A stretch of 51,316 bases of DNA, taken from positions 1 to 51,316 of the forward strand of contig JACXUY010000006.1 of assembly GCA_014763665.1 (NCBI GenBank), in the 5' to 3' direction. The notes under the pieces were generated by a model that was not told the DNA's origin, ran no database searches, and saw only the letters and a program-made list of their open reading frames with translations. Numbering within the stretch: the stretch's first letter is position 1; each line of letters begins with the position of its first letter. Made by a program: the position numbers and the translations under genes. Positions 1-9,199 of the stretch are shown here, piece by piece. Source of the stretch: Gammaproteobacteria bacterium (GTDB taxonomy: Bacteria; Pseudomonadota; Gammaproteobacteria; Thiomicrospirales; Thiomicrospiraceae).

Positions 1-29
1 TTTCTTGGGTTGCCGGTTAGGGCTGCGGA

Positions 30-1220
30 TTAGGCTAATACTTTAGAAACAACACCCGCACCTACCGTACGACCACCTTCACGAATCGCAAAGCGTAAGC
101 CTTCTGCCATCGCGATTGGTTGAATCAACTCAACCGACATCTTAATGTTGTCGCCTGGCATAACCATTTCAACACCCTCTGGTAGCATACATGCACCTGT
201 TACGTCCGTTGTACGGAAGTAGAACTGTGGACGGTAGTTGTTGAAGAATGGTGTGTGACGACCACCCTCTTCTTTTGACAGGATGTACACTTCACATTCA
301 AATTTAGTGTGTGCTTTAACTGTACCTGGTTTAGCTAGTACTTGACCACGTTGTACTTCTTCACGTTTAGTACCACGTAACAGGATACCTGCGTTGTCGC
401 CTGCTTCACCTTGCTCTAGTAGTTTACGGAACATTTCAACACCGGTAACGGTTGTTTTGGCGGTGTCTTTGATACCGAGAATTTCTACTTCGTCACCAAC
501 TTTGATAACGCCCGTTTCGATACGACCAGTTACGACAGTACCACGACCTTGAATTGAGAATACGTCTTCAATTGGCATTAGGAATGGTTTGTCTACAGCA
601 CGCTCTGGTAGTGGGATGTAGTCGTCTAGCGCTTGCAATAGTTTCAATACAGCTGGTTCGCCAATGTCTGATTGATCACCTTCTACTGCTTTGAGTGCAG
701 AGCCAATGATGATCGGTGTGTCGTCACCTGGGAAGTCGTAAGATGATAGCAACTCACGGATTTCCATTTCTACAAGCTCTAACAATTCAGCGTCATCTAC
801 CATGTCGGCTTTGTTTAGGAATACAACGATGTAGGGTACACCTACTTGACGTGACAATAGGATGTGCTCACGTGTTTGTGGCATAGGACCGTCAGCTGCT
901 GAACAAACCAAGATCGCGCCGTCCATCTGAGCGGCACCAGTAATCATGTTTTTAACATAGTCGGCGTGGCCTGGGCAGTCTACGTGCGCGTAGTGACGCG
1001 TGGGTGATTCATATTCAACGTGTGAGGTGTTGATGGTAATACCACGCGCTTTTTCTTCAGGGGCATTGTCGATTTGGTCGTAACCTTTCGCTTCGCCACC
1101 AAATTGACGTGCCGATACAATCGTCAACGCTGCTGTTAGTGTTGTTTTACCGTGGTCAACGTGACCAATAGTACCAACGTTTACGTGTGGCTTATTACGT
1201 TCAAACTTTTCCTTAGCCAT
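30..1220 (-). CDS. tuf: Translation elongation factor Tu
   Basis: EF-Tu is the GTPase that carries aminoacyl-tRNA to the ribosomal A site. The 396-residue product has the usual length. It shows the P-loop GHVDHGKT (about residues 19-26), the DCPGH switch II motif, NKAD and the SAL guanine-recognition motif. The frame stays open 9 codons further upstream, but the family always begins MAKEKF, so the ATG at 1220 is chosen. The gene lies 39 bp downstream of tRNA-Tyr on the same strand, matching the common proteobacterial tRNA-tufB arrangement, so the two are probably co-transcribed. The usual tRNA-Gly and tRNA-Thr between them are absent. Only 29 bases remain beyond the stop, so the downstream neighbour is not visible. 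Confidence 0.98.
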   Translation of the reverse strand: MAKEKFERNKPHVNVGTIGHVDHGKTTLTAALTIVSARQFGGEAKGYDQIDNAPEEKARGITINTSHVEYESPTRHYAHVDCPGHADYVKNMITGAAQMDGAILVCSAADGPMPQTREHILLSRQVGVPYIVVFLNKADMVDDAELLELVEMEIRELLSSYDFPGDDTPIIIGSALKAVEGDQSDIGEPAVLKLLQALDDYIPLPERAVDKPFLMPIEDVFSIQGRGTVVTGRIETGVIKVGDEVEILGIKDTAKTTVTGVEMFRKLLEQGEAGDNAGILLRGTKREEVQRGQVLAKPGTVKAHTKFECEVYILSKEEGGRHTPFFNNYRPQFYFRTTDVTGACMLPEGVEMVMPGDNIKMSVELIQPIAMAEGLRFAIREGGRTVGAGVVSKVLA

Positions 1221-1259
1221 GGTATTACCATTATACGAAGACCGCACACTTTGAAACGC

Positions 1260-1344
1260 TGGTGGTGGGGGTAGGATTCGAACCTACGAAGGCAGTGCCA
1301 GCTGATTTACAATCAGTCCCCTTTAGCCACTTGGATACCCCACC
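1260..1344 (-). tRNA. tRNA-Tyr (GTA anticodon)
   Basis: Read on the minus strand, a 7-bp acceptor stem GGTGGGG/CCCCACC closes the cloverleaf. The anticodon stem CTGAT/ATCAG carries the loop TGTAAA with anticodon GTA. A long variable arm, as in bacterial tRNA-Tyr, follows, then the T arm with GTTCGAATCC. The 3' CCA is encoded at 1260-1262. The gene sits immediately upstream of tuf. Confidence 0.96.
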
Positions 1345-1398
1345 AATTTCACTTATGATACCCAGTCCCCTTACTTAGGTCAAGTGTTTTACACTATT

Positions 1399-3969
1399 TT
1401 AAGCAAAAACCAGGGTTTCATCTTGCGCATCAACACGAATAGATGCACCGGGCAAATAACTGCCTTGTAAGATACGGGTTGCCAAAGCATTCTCTAAATG
1501 CTGAGCAATCGCACGTTTTAACGGACGTGCACCATAAACAGGATCGAACCCGATATCTCCCAACATATCCATCGCCGCATCGCTAACCTCCAAGGTCAAA
1601 TCGCGTGTTGCTAAACGCTCACGAAGACGCTGTAATTGAATATCGACAATACGACGAATATTCGTCTTATCTAGCGGATGGAATACAATTGTTTCATCAA
1701 TCCGGTTAATGAACTCTGGACGGAAATGCCCACTCACCACCTCCATGACACTCGCTTTCATCGTATCGTAATCCGAATGACTGGCCATTTCACGAATCAC
1801 TTGCGAACCTAAGTTCGACGTCATGACAATCACGGTATTACGGAAATCGACGGTTCTGCCCTGACCATCGGTTAGACGTCCGTCATCCAGCACCTGCAAC
1901 AGAATGTTAAAAACATCGGGATGGGCTTTTTCAACTTCGTCCATCAAAATAACCGAATAAGGCTTACGACGAACCGCCTCCGTTAAATAGCCGCCTTCTT
2001 CATAACCGACATAGCCAGGTGGTGCACCAATTAAGCGGGCAACGGAATGTTTCTCCATAAACTCCGACATATCAATACGCACCATCGCCTCATCCGTATC
2101 GAAGAGGAAAATCGCCAAGGCTTTCGTTAACTCAGTTTTACCCACCCCAGTTGGGCCTAAGAACAAGAAAGAACCACTAGGCTTATTCGGATCGGACAAG
2201 CCAGCACGCGCACGACGAATAGCATTCGCTACCGCACTCACTGCCTCTGCTTGACCCACCACCGAAGCACGCAAGGTTTCTTCCATGCGTAATAACTTTT
2301 CGCGCTCGCCTTCCAACATACGCGATACAGGAATCCCCGTCCAACGAGAAACCACTTCCGAAATTTCTTCATCAGTCACTCGGTTACGCAATAGCTTATA
2401 TTCAACCTCTTGACCCTCAGAAGCTTCTGCTGTTTTCAATTTGGCTTCTAGCTCTGGAATGCGACCATACTGAAGCTCGGACATTTTACCCAAGTCTCCA
2501 CTGCGTCGAGCCGATTCCAAGTCAATACGCGCTTGATCAAGTTGCTCTTTGATTTGTTGAGCACCAGCTAAACTCGCTTTTTCCTGCTTCCAAATCGTTT
2601 CTAAATCAGCGTATTCTTTTTCTAAACGACCAATTTCCTCTTTGAGCACATCAAGACGTTTCTTAGAGGCTTCGTCTTTTTCTTTTTTCAGCGCTTCCCG
2701 TTCAATCTTCAATTGAATCAGACGACGTTCTAACTTATCCATCGATTCTGGCTTAGAATCAATTTCCATACGAATACGGCTAGCTGCTTCATCAATCAAA
2801 TCAATCGCCTTATCGGGCAATTGTCGGTCGCTGATATAACGATGCGACAAGGTCGCTGCCGCGACAATGGCAGGATCGGTAATTTGCACACCATGATGCA
2901 CTTCATACTTTTCTTTTAAACCACGCAAAATGGCAATGGTGTCTTCAACACTCGGTTCATCGACTAACACTTTTTGGAAACGTCGTTCTAGTGCGGAATC
3001 TTTTTCAATGTACTGACGATACTCATCGAGCGTTGTCGCGCCAATACAATGCAACTCTCCCCTAGCCAGAGCCGGCTTGAGCATATTGCCCGCATCCATG
3101 GCACCATCGGCTTTACCTGCCCCCACCATGGTATGAATTTCGTCGATGAACAGAATAATCTGTCCTTCTGCTTTACCCACTTCTTTCAATACGGCTTTTA
3201 GGCGCTCTTCAAAATCACCACGAAATTTAGCACCCGCTAACAAAGCACCCAAATCGAGCGATAATACTCGTTTATGACGCAGACCCTCAGGCACCTCACC
3301 ATTCACAATACGTTGCGCTAGTCCTTCGACAATAGCTGTTTTACCGACACCGGGTTCACCAATCAATACTGGGTTATTTTTGGTACGGCGTTGTAATACC
3401 TGAATGGCACGACGAATCTCATTATCTCGTCCAATAACAGGATCCAACTTGCCCGACTCCGCGCGCGCTGTCAAATCTAACGTATATTTTTCTAATGCTT
3501 GGCGATTCTCTTCAGAATTCTGATCTTTCACGGTTTCTCCCCCACGAATACTGGTTAATGCTTGCTGGTATTGTTGTTTGGTTAATCCCGCTTGGGTCAG
3601 CAGGTCGCGCGTGGCATCTTGACTCTCGAGCAAGGCTTCAATAAATAACTCACTGGCAACGTAAACATCACCATGTTGCTTGGCGAGTTTTTCCATTTGC
3701 ATCAGCAAACGAGCAGTCGCTTGCGACAAATGAACGTCTTGCACACCTTCTACTTGCGCTAAACGCGCCAAGGTGTTTTCTGTCGATTGTCGAAGTTGTG
3801 CAATATCTGCACCAGCCAACTGCAATAAAGGCACCAACGCACCCTGGGGTTGCACCTGCACAGACAACAAATGAATTGGTTCGATGAATTGATGATGACG
3901 CTCAACCGCTAAGGCATGAGCATTTTGTAACGACTGCTGGAAAGCGTTGGTGAACTTGTCGATTTGCAT
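1399..3969 (-). CDS. clpB: ATP-dependent disaggregase ClpB (Hsp104 family)
   Basis: ClpB is a cytoplasmic hexamer that pulls polypeptides out of aggregates together with DnaK. The 856-aa product has the standard order: N-terminal Clp repeat domain, AAA+ 1 with Walker A GEPGVGKT, the long coiled-coil middle domain (about residues 400-525), and AAA+ 2 with GPTGVGKT and the GYVGYEEGG pore-loop region. There is no ClpP-binding IGF loop, as expected. The frame is open for 34 more codons upstream, but [11 protein letters not shown] aligns with known ClpB N termini, so the start is placed at 3969. A sigma-32-like promoter lies just upstream, so the gene is probably monocistronic and heat-inducible. 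Confidence 0.97.
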   Translation of the reverse strand: MQIDKFTNAFQQSLQNAHALAVERHHQFIEPIHLLSVQVQPQGALVPLLQLAGADIAQLRQSTENTLARLAQVEGVQDVHLSQATARLLMQMEKLAKQHGDVYVASELFIEALLESQDATRDLLTQAGLTKQQYQQALTSIRGGETVKDQNSEENRQALEKYTLDLTARAESGKLDPVIGRDNEIRRAIQVLQRRTKNNPVLIGEPGVGKTAIVEGLAQRIVNGEVPEGLRHKRVLSLDLGALLAGAKFRGDFEERLKAVLKEVGKAEGQIILFIDEIHTMVGAGKADGAMDAGNMLKPALARGELHCIGATTLDEYRQYIEKDSALERRFQKVLVDEPSVEDTIAILRGLKEKYEVHHGVQITDPAIVAAATLSHRYISDRQLPDKAIDLIDEAASRIRMEIDSKPESMDKLERRLIQLKIEREALKKEKDEASKKRLDVLKEEIGRLEKEYADLETIWKQEKASLAGAQQIKEQLDQARIDLESARRSGDLGKMSELQYGRIPELEAKLKTAEASEGQEVEYKLLRNRVTDEEISEVVSRWTGIPVSRMLEGEREKLLRMEETLRASVVGQAEAVSAVANAIRRARAGLSDPNKPSGSFLFLGPTGVGKTELTKALAIFLFDTDEAMVRIDMSEFMEKHSVARLIGAPPGYVGYEEGGYLTEAVRRKPYSVILMDEVEKAHPDVFNILLQVLDDGRLTDGQGRTVDFRNTVIVMTSNLGSQVIREMASHSDYDTMKASVMEVVSGHFRPEFINRIDETIVFHPLDKTNIRRIVDIQLQRLRERLATRDLTLEVSDAAMDMLGDIGFDPVYGARPLKRAIAQHLENALATRILQGSYLPGASIRVDAQDETLVFA

Positions 3970-4002
3970 GTGACACACCCCATAATGATTAATTGCTTCA
4001 AG

Positions 4003-4033
4003 TATATGAGGTTTTGTCAAACTCATTTCAAGG
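4003..4033 (-). promoter_or_regulatory. Sigma-32 (heat-shock) promoter of clpB
   Basis: On the minus strand CTTGAAA (4026-4032) is followed after 14 bases by CCTCATATA (4003-4011). This nearly matches the RpoH consensus CTTGAAA-N13-15-CCCCATNTA. It ends about 33 bases before the clpB ATG and also argues for the downstream start codon. Confidence 0.8.
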
Positions 4034-4113
4034 GGATAGGCGCTTAAATCGCCCGAAAAAAAAAGCAGCAAATGGCAATACTAATACCACTCACTGCGAC
4101 TTAGACTATAAGA

Positions 4114-4302
4114 TTAAAAAATACGCTGACGGGCCGATTGCCAAACACGAGCAACGGGTTGATGACGCTTTAAAACCACTGGCTCAACCGGATTGATCCA
4201 ACGCATCATTTGACGCACCCATGATGAGGACGTACTTGTTTTATTCACCGCTTGGCCGACCCACATTTGACGACTTGAAGACCACTTTAACTGTACACGC
4301 AT
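4114..4302 (-). CDS. Small basic protein of unknown function downstream of lexA
   Basis: A 62-residue frame starting MRVQLKWSSSRQMW and ending QSARQRIF. I do not recognise it. A good ribosome binding site, GGAG eight bases before the ATG, supports translation from 4302; the longer open frame upstream runs through a repeat element and is unlikely to be coding. The product is rich in Arg, Trp, Gln and Ser and has no signal peptide or membrane segment. It follows lexA on the same strand, separated by the two repeat copies. In pseudomonads a small SOS gene (sulA) follows lexA, but this protein shows no SulA similarity. Confidence 0.45.
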   Translation of the reverse strand: MRVQLKWSSSRQMWVGQAVNKTSTSSSWVRQMMRWINPVEPVVLKRHQPVARVWQSARQRIF

Positions 4303-4346
4303 AATGACTACTCCACTCAACACACAAATTAAGCAATACACACAGC

Positions 4347-4394
4347 ACATGATGCTGTTCGAGCACCGAAGCAACAACGCAAGATGACTGCGCA
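4347..4394. repeat. Dispersed hairpin repeat, copy A (partial)
   Basis: These 48 bases are identical at 47 positions to 4471-4518, in the same orientation 124 bases away. This copy lacks the TGTAC...GTACA hairpin seen in the fuller copies and looks truncated at its left end. Confidence 0.85.
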
Positions 4395-4431
4395 TAACCA
4401 TCCCTTAAACCGCAACGAGCAGTCAAAATTG

Positions 4432-4520
4432 CTAGGCGCAAGGCGCACAGAACAAGGAATGTACATCAGTACATGACGCTGTTCGAGCACCGAAGCAACA
4501 ACGCAAGATGACTGCGCAGT
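4432..4520. repeat. Dispersed hairpin repeat, copy B
   Basis: The copy begins GGCGCAAGGCGCACAGAACA and contains the hairpin TGTAC-ATCA-GTACA, followed by a tail ending GACTGCGCAGTAGG. A related copy lies at 23855-23951. It sits directly downstream of the lexA stop codon, so it may form an RNA structure at the end of the lexA message. It has no coding frame of its own. Confidence 0.8.
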
Positions 4521-4524
4521 AGGT

Positions 4525-5103
4525 TTAACGATATTTACGCATTAAACCGACCAACACCCCAACCAAACGCCACTCGCCTTCTGGTCGAATAACCTCATAA
4601 GCTGAATTTTCTGGCTGAAGTGCCCACACGCCTTGCTCTTTAATGAGCGTTTTTAAGGTCACCTCACCGTCAATTTCAGCAATAACAATATCACCTACCT
4701 TATGCGGCATTGAGGTATCAATAACCGCAATATCACCCTCCACAATCGCCGCTTCGATCATCGAATCGCCTTTCACCTCGACCAATAAGGTTGAAGCCGC
4801 ATTGTGGATGAGATATCGATCCACGGCGATACCATCCAGCAAATCGTTATCGGCAATTCCTGGAATGCCAGCACGCACTACCGAACTGGCCATAGCACGT
4901 TCAAAAAACTTATCATCGGGGGCAACTCGACGATCAGGGGTAATCGACACATAACCCGCTTGCACTAAGCGCTTAATCAACGCATGCACTGCTGACTTCG
5001 ACGCCAACCCCAAGACTTCCGCCATGGTGGCATAAGAAGGCAAGGCGCGATGATCGCGGTAATAGTCTTGCAACTTACTCAAGTAATTCAGGTCTTTTTT
5101 CAT
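4525..5103 (-). CDS. lexA: LexA-type SOS repressor / S24 autopeptidase
   Basis: An N-terminal winged helix-turn-helix (about residues 1-65) binds DNA, and a C-terminal S24 domain self-cleaves when RecA filaments form. The scissile Ala78-Gly79 bond (VRAGIPG), nucleophile Ser114 (GDSM) and general-base Lys151 (TLK) are all present at the expected spacing. The product is 192 aa from the ATG at 5103; a GTG two codons upstream is an alternative. Three GAAC-N4-GTTC palindromes lie upstream, pointing to autoregulation through an operator unlike the CTGT-N8-ACAG box of most gammaproteobacterial LexA proteins. A specialised LexA2-like paralogue is therefore possible, and another lexA may exist elsewhere in the genome. 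Confidence 0.88.
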   Translation of the reverse strand: MKKDLNYLSKLQDYYRDHRALPSYATMAEVLGLASKSAVHALIKRLVQAGYVSITPDRRVAPDDKFFERAMASSVVRAGIPGIADNDLLDGIAVDRYLIHNAASTLLVEVKGDSMIEAAIVEGDIAVIDTSMPHKVGDIVIAEIDGEVTLKTLIKEQGVWALQPENSAYEVIRPEGEWRLVGVLVGLMRKYR

Positions 5104-5121
5104 GGTCACAACACTTCATCA

Positions 5122-5185
5122 GAACGTTTGTTCGAATTATGCACGAACGATTGTTCTGTTGTCAACAGAAACAGAACGAAAGTTC
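5122..5185. promoter_or_regulatory. Three LexA operator-like boxes (GAAC-N4-GTTC)
   Basis: The boxes are GAACGTTTGTTC (5122-5133), GAACGATTGTTC (5145-5156) and GAACGAAAGTTC (5174-5185). All share the 4+4 palindrome with a 4-base spacer beginning with G, spaced 23 and 29 bases apart. They lie in the lexA-yggS divergent gap, 19 bases or more from the lexA start codon, where a repressor would block the lexA promoter. The pattern resembles the CGAAC-N4-GTTCG box of Bacillus-type LexA. Confidence 0.75.
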
Positions 5186-5258
5186 GTTATTTTATTTGAC
5201 CCCAGCATGAGATCGTAATAACCTATTCTCAGTAATTTTTAGCATGTTAGGATAGGAC

Positions 5259-5978
5259 ATGAAAGATAGCCTTCTGGTTGATCGCTGGCACAGCATCCAA
5301 TCACGCATTCGACAAGCTAGTCTTGCAGCTCAACGCCATGCCAATGAAGTCAGCCTGTTAGCCGTGAGTAAATTTCATTCCAGTGACGCCATCGCTGCAC
5401 TCGCTGAAGCTGGCCAGCTAGCTTTTGGTGAAAACTATGTGCAAGAACTTTGTACAAAAGCAAAAACACTGGCACACCTTCCCATCGAATGGCATTTTAT
5501 TGGCCCGCTACAGTCGAATAAATGCAGGGATATCGCGCCAGTTGCCACGATGATTCACAGCGTTGATCGCTTGAAGTTGATTCCCTTGTTGGCACAGCAT
5601 CGCCCCGCTCACTTAGCACCGCTGCAACTACTGATTCAAGTGAATATAGATGATGAAGCCAGTAAATCGGGCGTTAAGCATTTTGATGAAGCGCTTGAAC
5701 TGGCAAAGCTCATCCAAACCTTTCCCAACTTAAAACTCGGTGGGTTGATGACCATCCCTAAACCACAATCCGATTTAAGTTTACAAAGACAGGCTTTTGC
5801 GCAATTAAGGGCTTGGCGTGATCGACTGGCTAACCTTTTAGGAGTGAATTTGCCTCATTTATCAATGGGAATGTCTGATGACCTTGAAGCAGCCATTGTT
5901 GAAGGTGCTACAATAGTTCGCATTGGTACGGCCATTTTTGGCCCTCGACCCTTACATTCGATGACAAAGGAAGAATAA
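5259..5978 (+). CDS. yggS: Pyridoxal-phosphate homeostasis protein (YggS/PROSC family)
   Basis: This is a PLP-binding TIM-barrel protein without known catalysis that buffers free PLP. The 239-aa product has the PLP Schiff-base lysine in LLAVSK (Lys38), the FGENYVQEL segment and the phosphate-binding C terminus SMGMSDDLEAAI...VRIGTAIFG. An AGGA ribosome site precedes the ATG. It is followed 4 bases later by proC and then yggT, the classic yggS-proC-yggT cluster. Confidence 0.95.
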   Translation: MKDSLLVDRWHSIQSRIRQASLAAQRHANEVSLLAVSKFHSSDAIAALAEAGQLAFGENYVQELCTKAKTLAHLPIEWHFIGPLQSNKCRDIAPVATMIHSVDRLKLIPLLAQHRPAHLAPLQLLIQVNIDDEASKSGVKHFDEALELAKLIQTFPNLKLGGLMTIPKPQSDLSLQRQAFAQLRAWRDRLANLLGVNLPHLSMGMSDDLEAAIVEGATIVRIGTAIFGPRPLHSMTKEE

Positions 5979-5982
5979 CCAG

Positions 5983-6810
5983 ATGCTTGCACAAAACTTG
6001 ACCTTTATTGGCGGCGGTAACATGGCGCGCAGCATAATTGGCGGACTTATTGCCAACGGTTTTGCCGCTAATCAGATTCGGGTTGTTGACCCTAATAAAG
6101 CCCAGCGTCAACAGCTTGCCCACATGGGCGTGGCTGTCTATGAAACAGCTAGCGCTGCCTTGCTTGAAACTGAGTTGCTACTACTGGCGGTTAAACCACA
6201 AATCATGGCCGATGTGGCCAACTCTTTGGCCACCGAAGTGCAACGCACTAAACCATTGGTTATTTCTGTTGCCGCTGGCATTCGTTGCGATGACTTAGCG
6301 CGCTGGCTCGGTGGCAATGTAGCTATTGTACGCACCATGCCGAATACCCCTGCCCTAGTACAATCAGGTGCAACTGGCTTGTATGCTAATGCACAGGTCA
6401 CAACGGCACAAAAAAATCAGGCCGAATCTTTAATGCGTTCGGTCGGTATCAGCTTGTGGGTGAACGATGAAGCCTTAATTGACAGTGTCACCGCCCTTTC
6501 TGGCTCTGGTCCTGCCTATTATTTCCTGATGATGGAAGCGATGATGAAGGCGGGTGAAGCCTTGGGACTGGATACCAAGGCAGCACGACTACTGACCGTA
6601 CAAACAGCGCTTGGTGCTGCTAAAATGGCTATCGAAAGTGCCGCCACGCCCGCAGAGTTGCGTGCACAAGTCACCTCACCCAATGGCACTACCGAAGCCG
6701 CCATCAAACATTTCCAACAACACGACTATGAAGCCCTAGTGCTCTCGGCGATGCAAGCAGCACAGGCTCGCGCCCAAGTCTTAGCTCAGGCTTTAGGAGC
6801 ACAAGCATGA
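5983..6810 (+). CDS. proC: Pyrroline-5-carboxylate reductase
   Basis: The enzyme catalyses the last step of proline synthesis, NAD(P)H reduction of pyrroline-5-carboxylate. The 275-aa product has the N-terminal dinucleotide fold FIGGGNMA (residues 8-15), the VRTMPNTPA signature and the conserved C-terminal P5CR block around ALSGSGPAYYF and TSPNGTTEAA. The ribosome site AAGGAAG lies at the yggS end. Its stop overlaps the yggT start as ATGA, indicating translational coupling. Confidence 0.97.
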   Translation: MLAQNLTFIGGGNMARSIIGGLIANGFAANQIRVVDPNKAQRQQLAHMGVAVYETASAALLETELLLLAVKPQIMADVANSLATEVQRTKPLVISVAAGIRCDDLARWLGGNVAIVRTMPNTPALVQSGATGLYANAQVTTAQKNQAESLMRSVGISLWVNDEALIDSVTALSGSGPAYYFLMMEAMMKAGEALGLDTKAARLLTVQTALGAAKMAIESAATPAELRAQVTSPNGTTEAAIKHFQQHDYEALVLSAMQAAQARAQVLAQALGAQA

Positions 6811-7376
6811 CACCTACGTCTCAAGCGGGCTTCTTTGCCCTGCAATTTATCACCGATATTATTGTCTTCTTCTTTGTGATTCGGGTTGCATTGCGTTTAT
6901 CAATGGCTAATAGCCACAGTCCGTTCGTTTATGCCATAGCACGCATTACCAACCCAGCATGTCGCCCGATCGCGCGTTTCCTCCCTCATAGCGCAAAATG
7001 GGACATTGCCGCACTTGTTTGGGCGTTTGTTATTCAAGCGACTTACTATGGTCTGATGGCTATGATATTGGATAAAAGCTATGCGCCTTTTGGGCTCGCT
7101 ATTCTGAGCTTTTCTGATGTGTTGCGTGCCTTCTTTAACCTATGGTTTTTAACTATTATTGCCGAAGCCATTCTCAGCTTCATTCGTCCAGTGCAAACCG
7201 ATCGCAATTTAAGTTTTATTAGCGATTTGAACCGTCCGATTCTGACACCCATTCGCCGCTTTATGCCGAACATGGGTGGGTTAGATTTATCGCCGATTGT
7301 TGCGTTATTTATCATTAAACTGAGTGAAATTTTTATTGTCGGTTGGTTACAGCAACTCGCTGTTCAATGGGCATGA
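6807..7376 (+). CDS. yggT: YggT family integral membrane protein
   Basis: A 189-aa inner-membrane protein with two YggT domains, each a pair of hydrophobic helices followed by a DLSP- or RPI-type motif (IRRFMPNMGGLDLSPIVAL near the C terminus). Family members are linked to osmotic or cell-shape physiology, but no biochemical activity is established. It overlaps proC by 4 bases and closes the yggS-proC-yggT operon. A palindrome covers its stop codon. Confidence 0.9.
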   Translation: MTPTSQAGFFALQFITDIIVFFFVIRVALRLSMANSHSPFVYAIARITNPACRPIARFLPHSAKWDIAALVWAFVIQATYYGLMAMILDKSYAPFGLAILSFSDVLRAFFNLWFLTIIAEAILSFIRPVQTDRNLSFISDLNRPILTPIRRFMPNMGGLDLSPIVALFIIKLSEIFIVGWLQQLAVQWA

Positions 7377-7394
7377 AGGGCTTCATGTTATAAT
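7372..7394 (+). promoter_or_regulatory. Inverted repeat plus -10 box upstream of metX
   Basis: CATGAAG-GG-CTTCATG (7372-7387) is a perfect 7-bp inverted repeat. It is followed at once by TATAAT (7389-7394), 34 bases before the metX ATG. A palindrome beside the -10 box is where a repressor or activator could act. The TGAA...TTCA core is reminiscent of a MetR site (TGAA-N5-TTCA), but the spacer is one base short. No MetJ boxes are visible. Confidence 0.45.
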
Positions 7395-7427
7395 GCAAAA
7401 ATATACTTTTAACGAGAATTGCTGTCG

Positions 7428-8597
7428 ATGACGACTGTCACTTTATCAGAATCTAACGCACCAGCATCGGTTGGTGTGGTAACGCCCGAAACACTGGTGA
7501 TTGATGATCCGCTCACACTCACTTGTGGTGCGGTGTTACCCAGCTACCAACTGGTTTATGAAACCTATGGTAAGCTAAATGAGCAAGCCAGCAATGCAGT
7601 GCTCATTTGTCATGCGCTGAGTGGCGATCATCATGCTGCTGGCTATCACCATGAAGACGACAAAACGCCTGGCTGGTGGGATCACTACATAGGTCCAGGC
7701 AAAGCCATAGATACCAACGTGTTTTTTGTCGTTGGCGTGAATAATATTGGCTCTTGCCGAGGCTCAACCGGCCCAGCTAGCATTAACCCAGCCACGCAGC
7801 AACCCTATGGACCAGACTTCCCTATGGTAACCTGTGCCGACTGGGTGGTAACGCAAGCGAAGCTCGCCGACCATTTGGGTATTGAGCAGTGGGCTGTGGT
7901 TGCTGGTGGTAGTTTAGGCGGTATGCAAGTTCAGCAATGGGCAATCGACTTTCCCTCACGCTTAAAACATGCGGTGATTATTGCCTCGGCACCTCGTTTA
8001 TCGGCACAAAATATTGCGTTCAATGAAGTAGCGCGCCAAGCCATTATGACCGATCCTGAATTTCATGGTGGACACTTCCTCGCGAACAACACCATCCCGA
8101 AACAAGGACTGATGTTAGCGCGTATGTTGGGACACCTCACCTATTTGTCAGACGATTTAATGGGACAAAAGTTTGGTCGAGAATTACGCTCAGGTCATGT
8201 TAACTATAGCTACGATGTCGAATTTCAAGTAGAAAGCTACCTGCGCTACCAAGGGGAAAAGTTTGCCACCAAGTCTAACTTTGATGCCAATTCTTACTTA
8301 TTAATGACCAAAGCACTCGACTATTTTGATCCTGCCCTTGAGCATAACGATGACTTGGTTGCCGCCTATGCCCCCATTGAGGCACAAGCACTGGTAGTTG
8401 CTTTTACAACCGACTGGCGCTTTTCACCAGAACGCTCATTAGAAATGGTCAAAGCCCTGCGTCAAGCTGGTAAACGCGTTGTTTACGCTGAAGTTGAATC
8501 AACGCATGGTCATGATGCTTTTCTATTGCCCAACGCCTACTATGAACAAGTCTTCGCTGCTTACATGAGGCGAGTCGCTGTGGAGTCTGCGCTATGA
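7428..8597 (+). CDS. metX: Homoserine O-acyltransferase (MetX)
   Basis: This alpha/beta-hydrolase-fold enzyme activates homoserine with acetyl- or succinyl-CoA in methionine synthesis. The 389-aa product carries the nucleophile elbow GGSLGG (Ser162), the acid in [10 protein letters not shown] and the histidine in THGHDAF near the C terminus. The ATG at 7428 is preferred to an in-frame TTG nine bases earlier. MetX homologues from gammaproteobacteria may use either acyl-CoA, so the donor is left open. It is translationally coupled to metW by an ATGA overlap. Confidence 0.95.
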   Translation: MTTVTLSESNAPASVGVVTPETLVIDDPLTLTCGAVLPSYQLVYETYGKLNEQASNAVLICHALSGDHHAAGYHHEDDKTPGWWDHYIGPGKAIDTNVFFVVGVNNIGSCRGSTGPASINPATQQPYGPDFPMVTCADWVVTQAKLADHLGIEQWAVVAGGSLGGMQVQQWAIDFPSRLKHAVIIASAPRLSAQNIAFNEVARQAIMTDPEFHGGHFLANNTIPKQGLMLARMLGHLTYLSDDLMGQKFGRELRSGHVNYSYDVEFQVESYLRYQGEKFATKSNFDANSYLLMTKALDYFDPALEHNDDLVAAYAPIEAQALVVAFTTDWRFSPERSLEMVKALRQAGKRVVYAEVESTHGHDAFLLPNAYYEQVFAAYMRRVAVESAL

Positions 8598-9199
8598 GCC
8601 TAAAACCTGAATTTACCCGTTTACTCGACTGGATTCCCCAAGGCGCACGTGTACTCGATTTGGGTTGCGGCTCTGCCGATCTTCTGGCTTACTTAATGAA
8701 ACACAAAGGGGTACAGGGCGTCGGATTGGAAATGAACCCTATTTCCATCATTGCGAGTATCAGCAATGGCGTGGATGTGATTCAAGCCGATTTGAACGAC
8801 ATCAACCTAGTTAACATGTTTGGTGAAAACGCCTTTGATGTCGTACTCACCACCCAGACGTTACAATCCATGCAACGTCCCGATTACCTAATCGACAGCA
8901 TGTTACGCATTGGAAAAAGAGCGATTGTTACCTTCCCTAACTTTGGCTACTGGCGCAACCGCTTACAACTGATGTCGGGCGGAAAAATGCCCGTTTCGGA
9001 CAGCTTACCTTATCAATGGTACGACACACCCAATACCCATTTATGCACCTTTGCCGACTTTGAAACCTTCTGCCAAGAACGCAATATTTACATTCTTGAA
9101 CAGCGGGTACTTGGCAATGCTTGGGGCGCGGAATGGTTCCCTAATTTATTAGGTGAAGTAGCGCTTTATCACATTGAAAAAGGTATTGGGAGTCATTGA
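8594..9199 (+). CDS. metW: Methionine biosynthesis protein MetW
   Basis: MetW is a SAM-methyltransferase-like protein that partners MetX and is needed for or stimulates homoserine acylation. The 201-aa product has motif [13 protein letters not shown] near residue 20 and the acidic loop around QADLND. The metX-metW pair is the standard arrangement in proteobacteria using MetX. Its stop overlaps the start of the following lipoprotein remnant by one base. Confidence 0.95.
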   Translation: MSLKPEFTRLLDWIPQGARVLDLGCGSADLLAYLMKHKGVQGVGLEMNPISIIASISNGVDVIQADLNDINLVNMFGENAFDVVLTTQTLQSMQRPDYLIDSMLRIGKRAIVTFPNFGYWRNRLQLMSGGKMPVSDSLPYQWYDTPNTHLCTFADFETFCQERNIYILEQRVLGNAWGAEWFPNLLGEVALYHIEKGIGSH

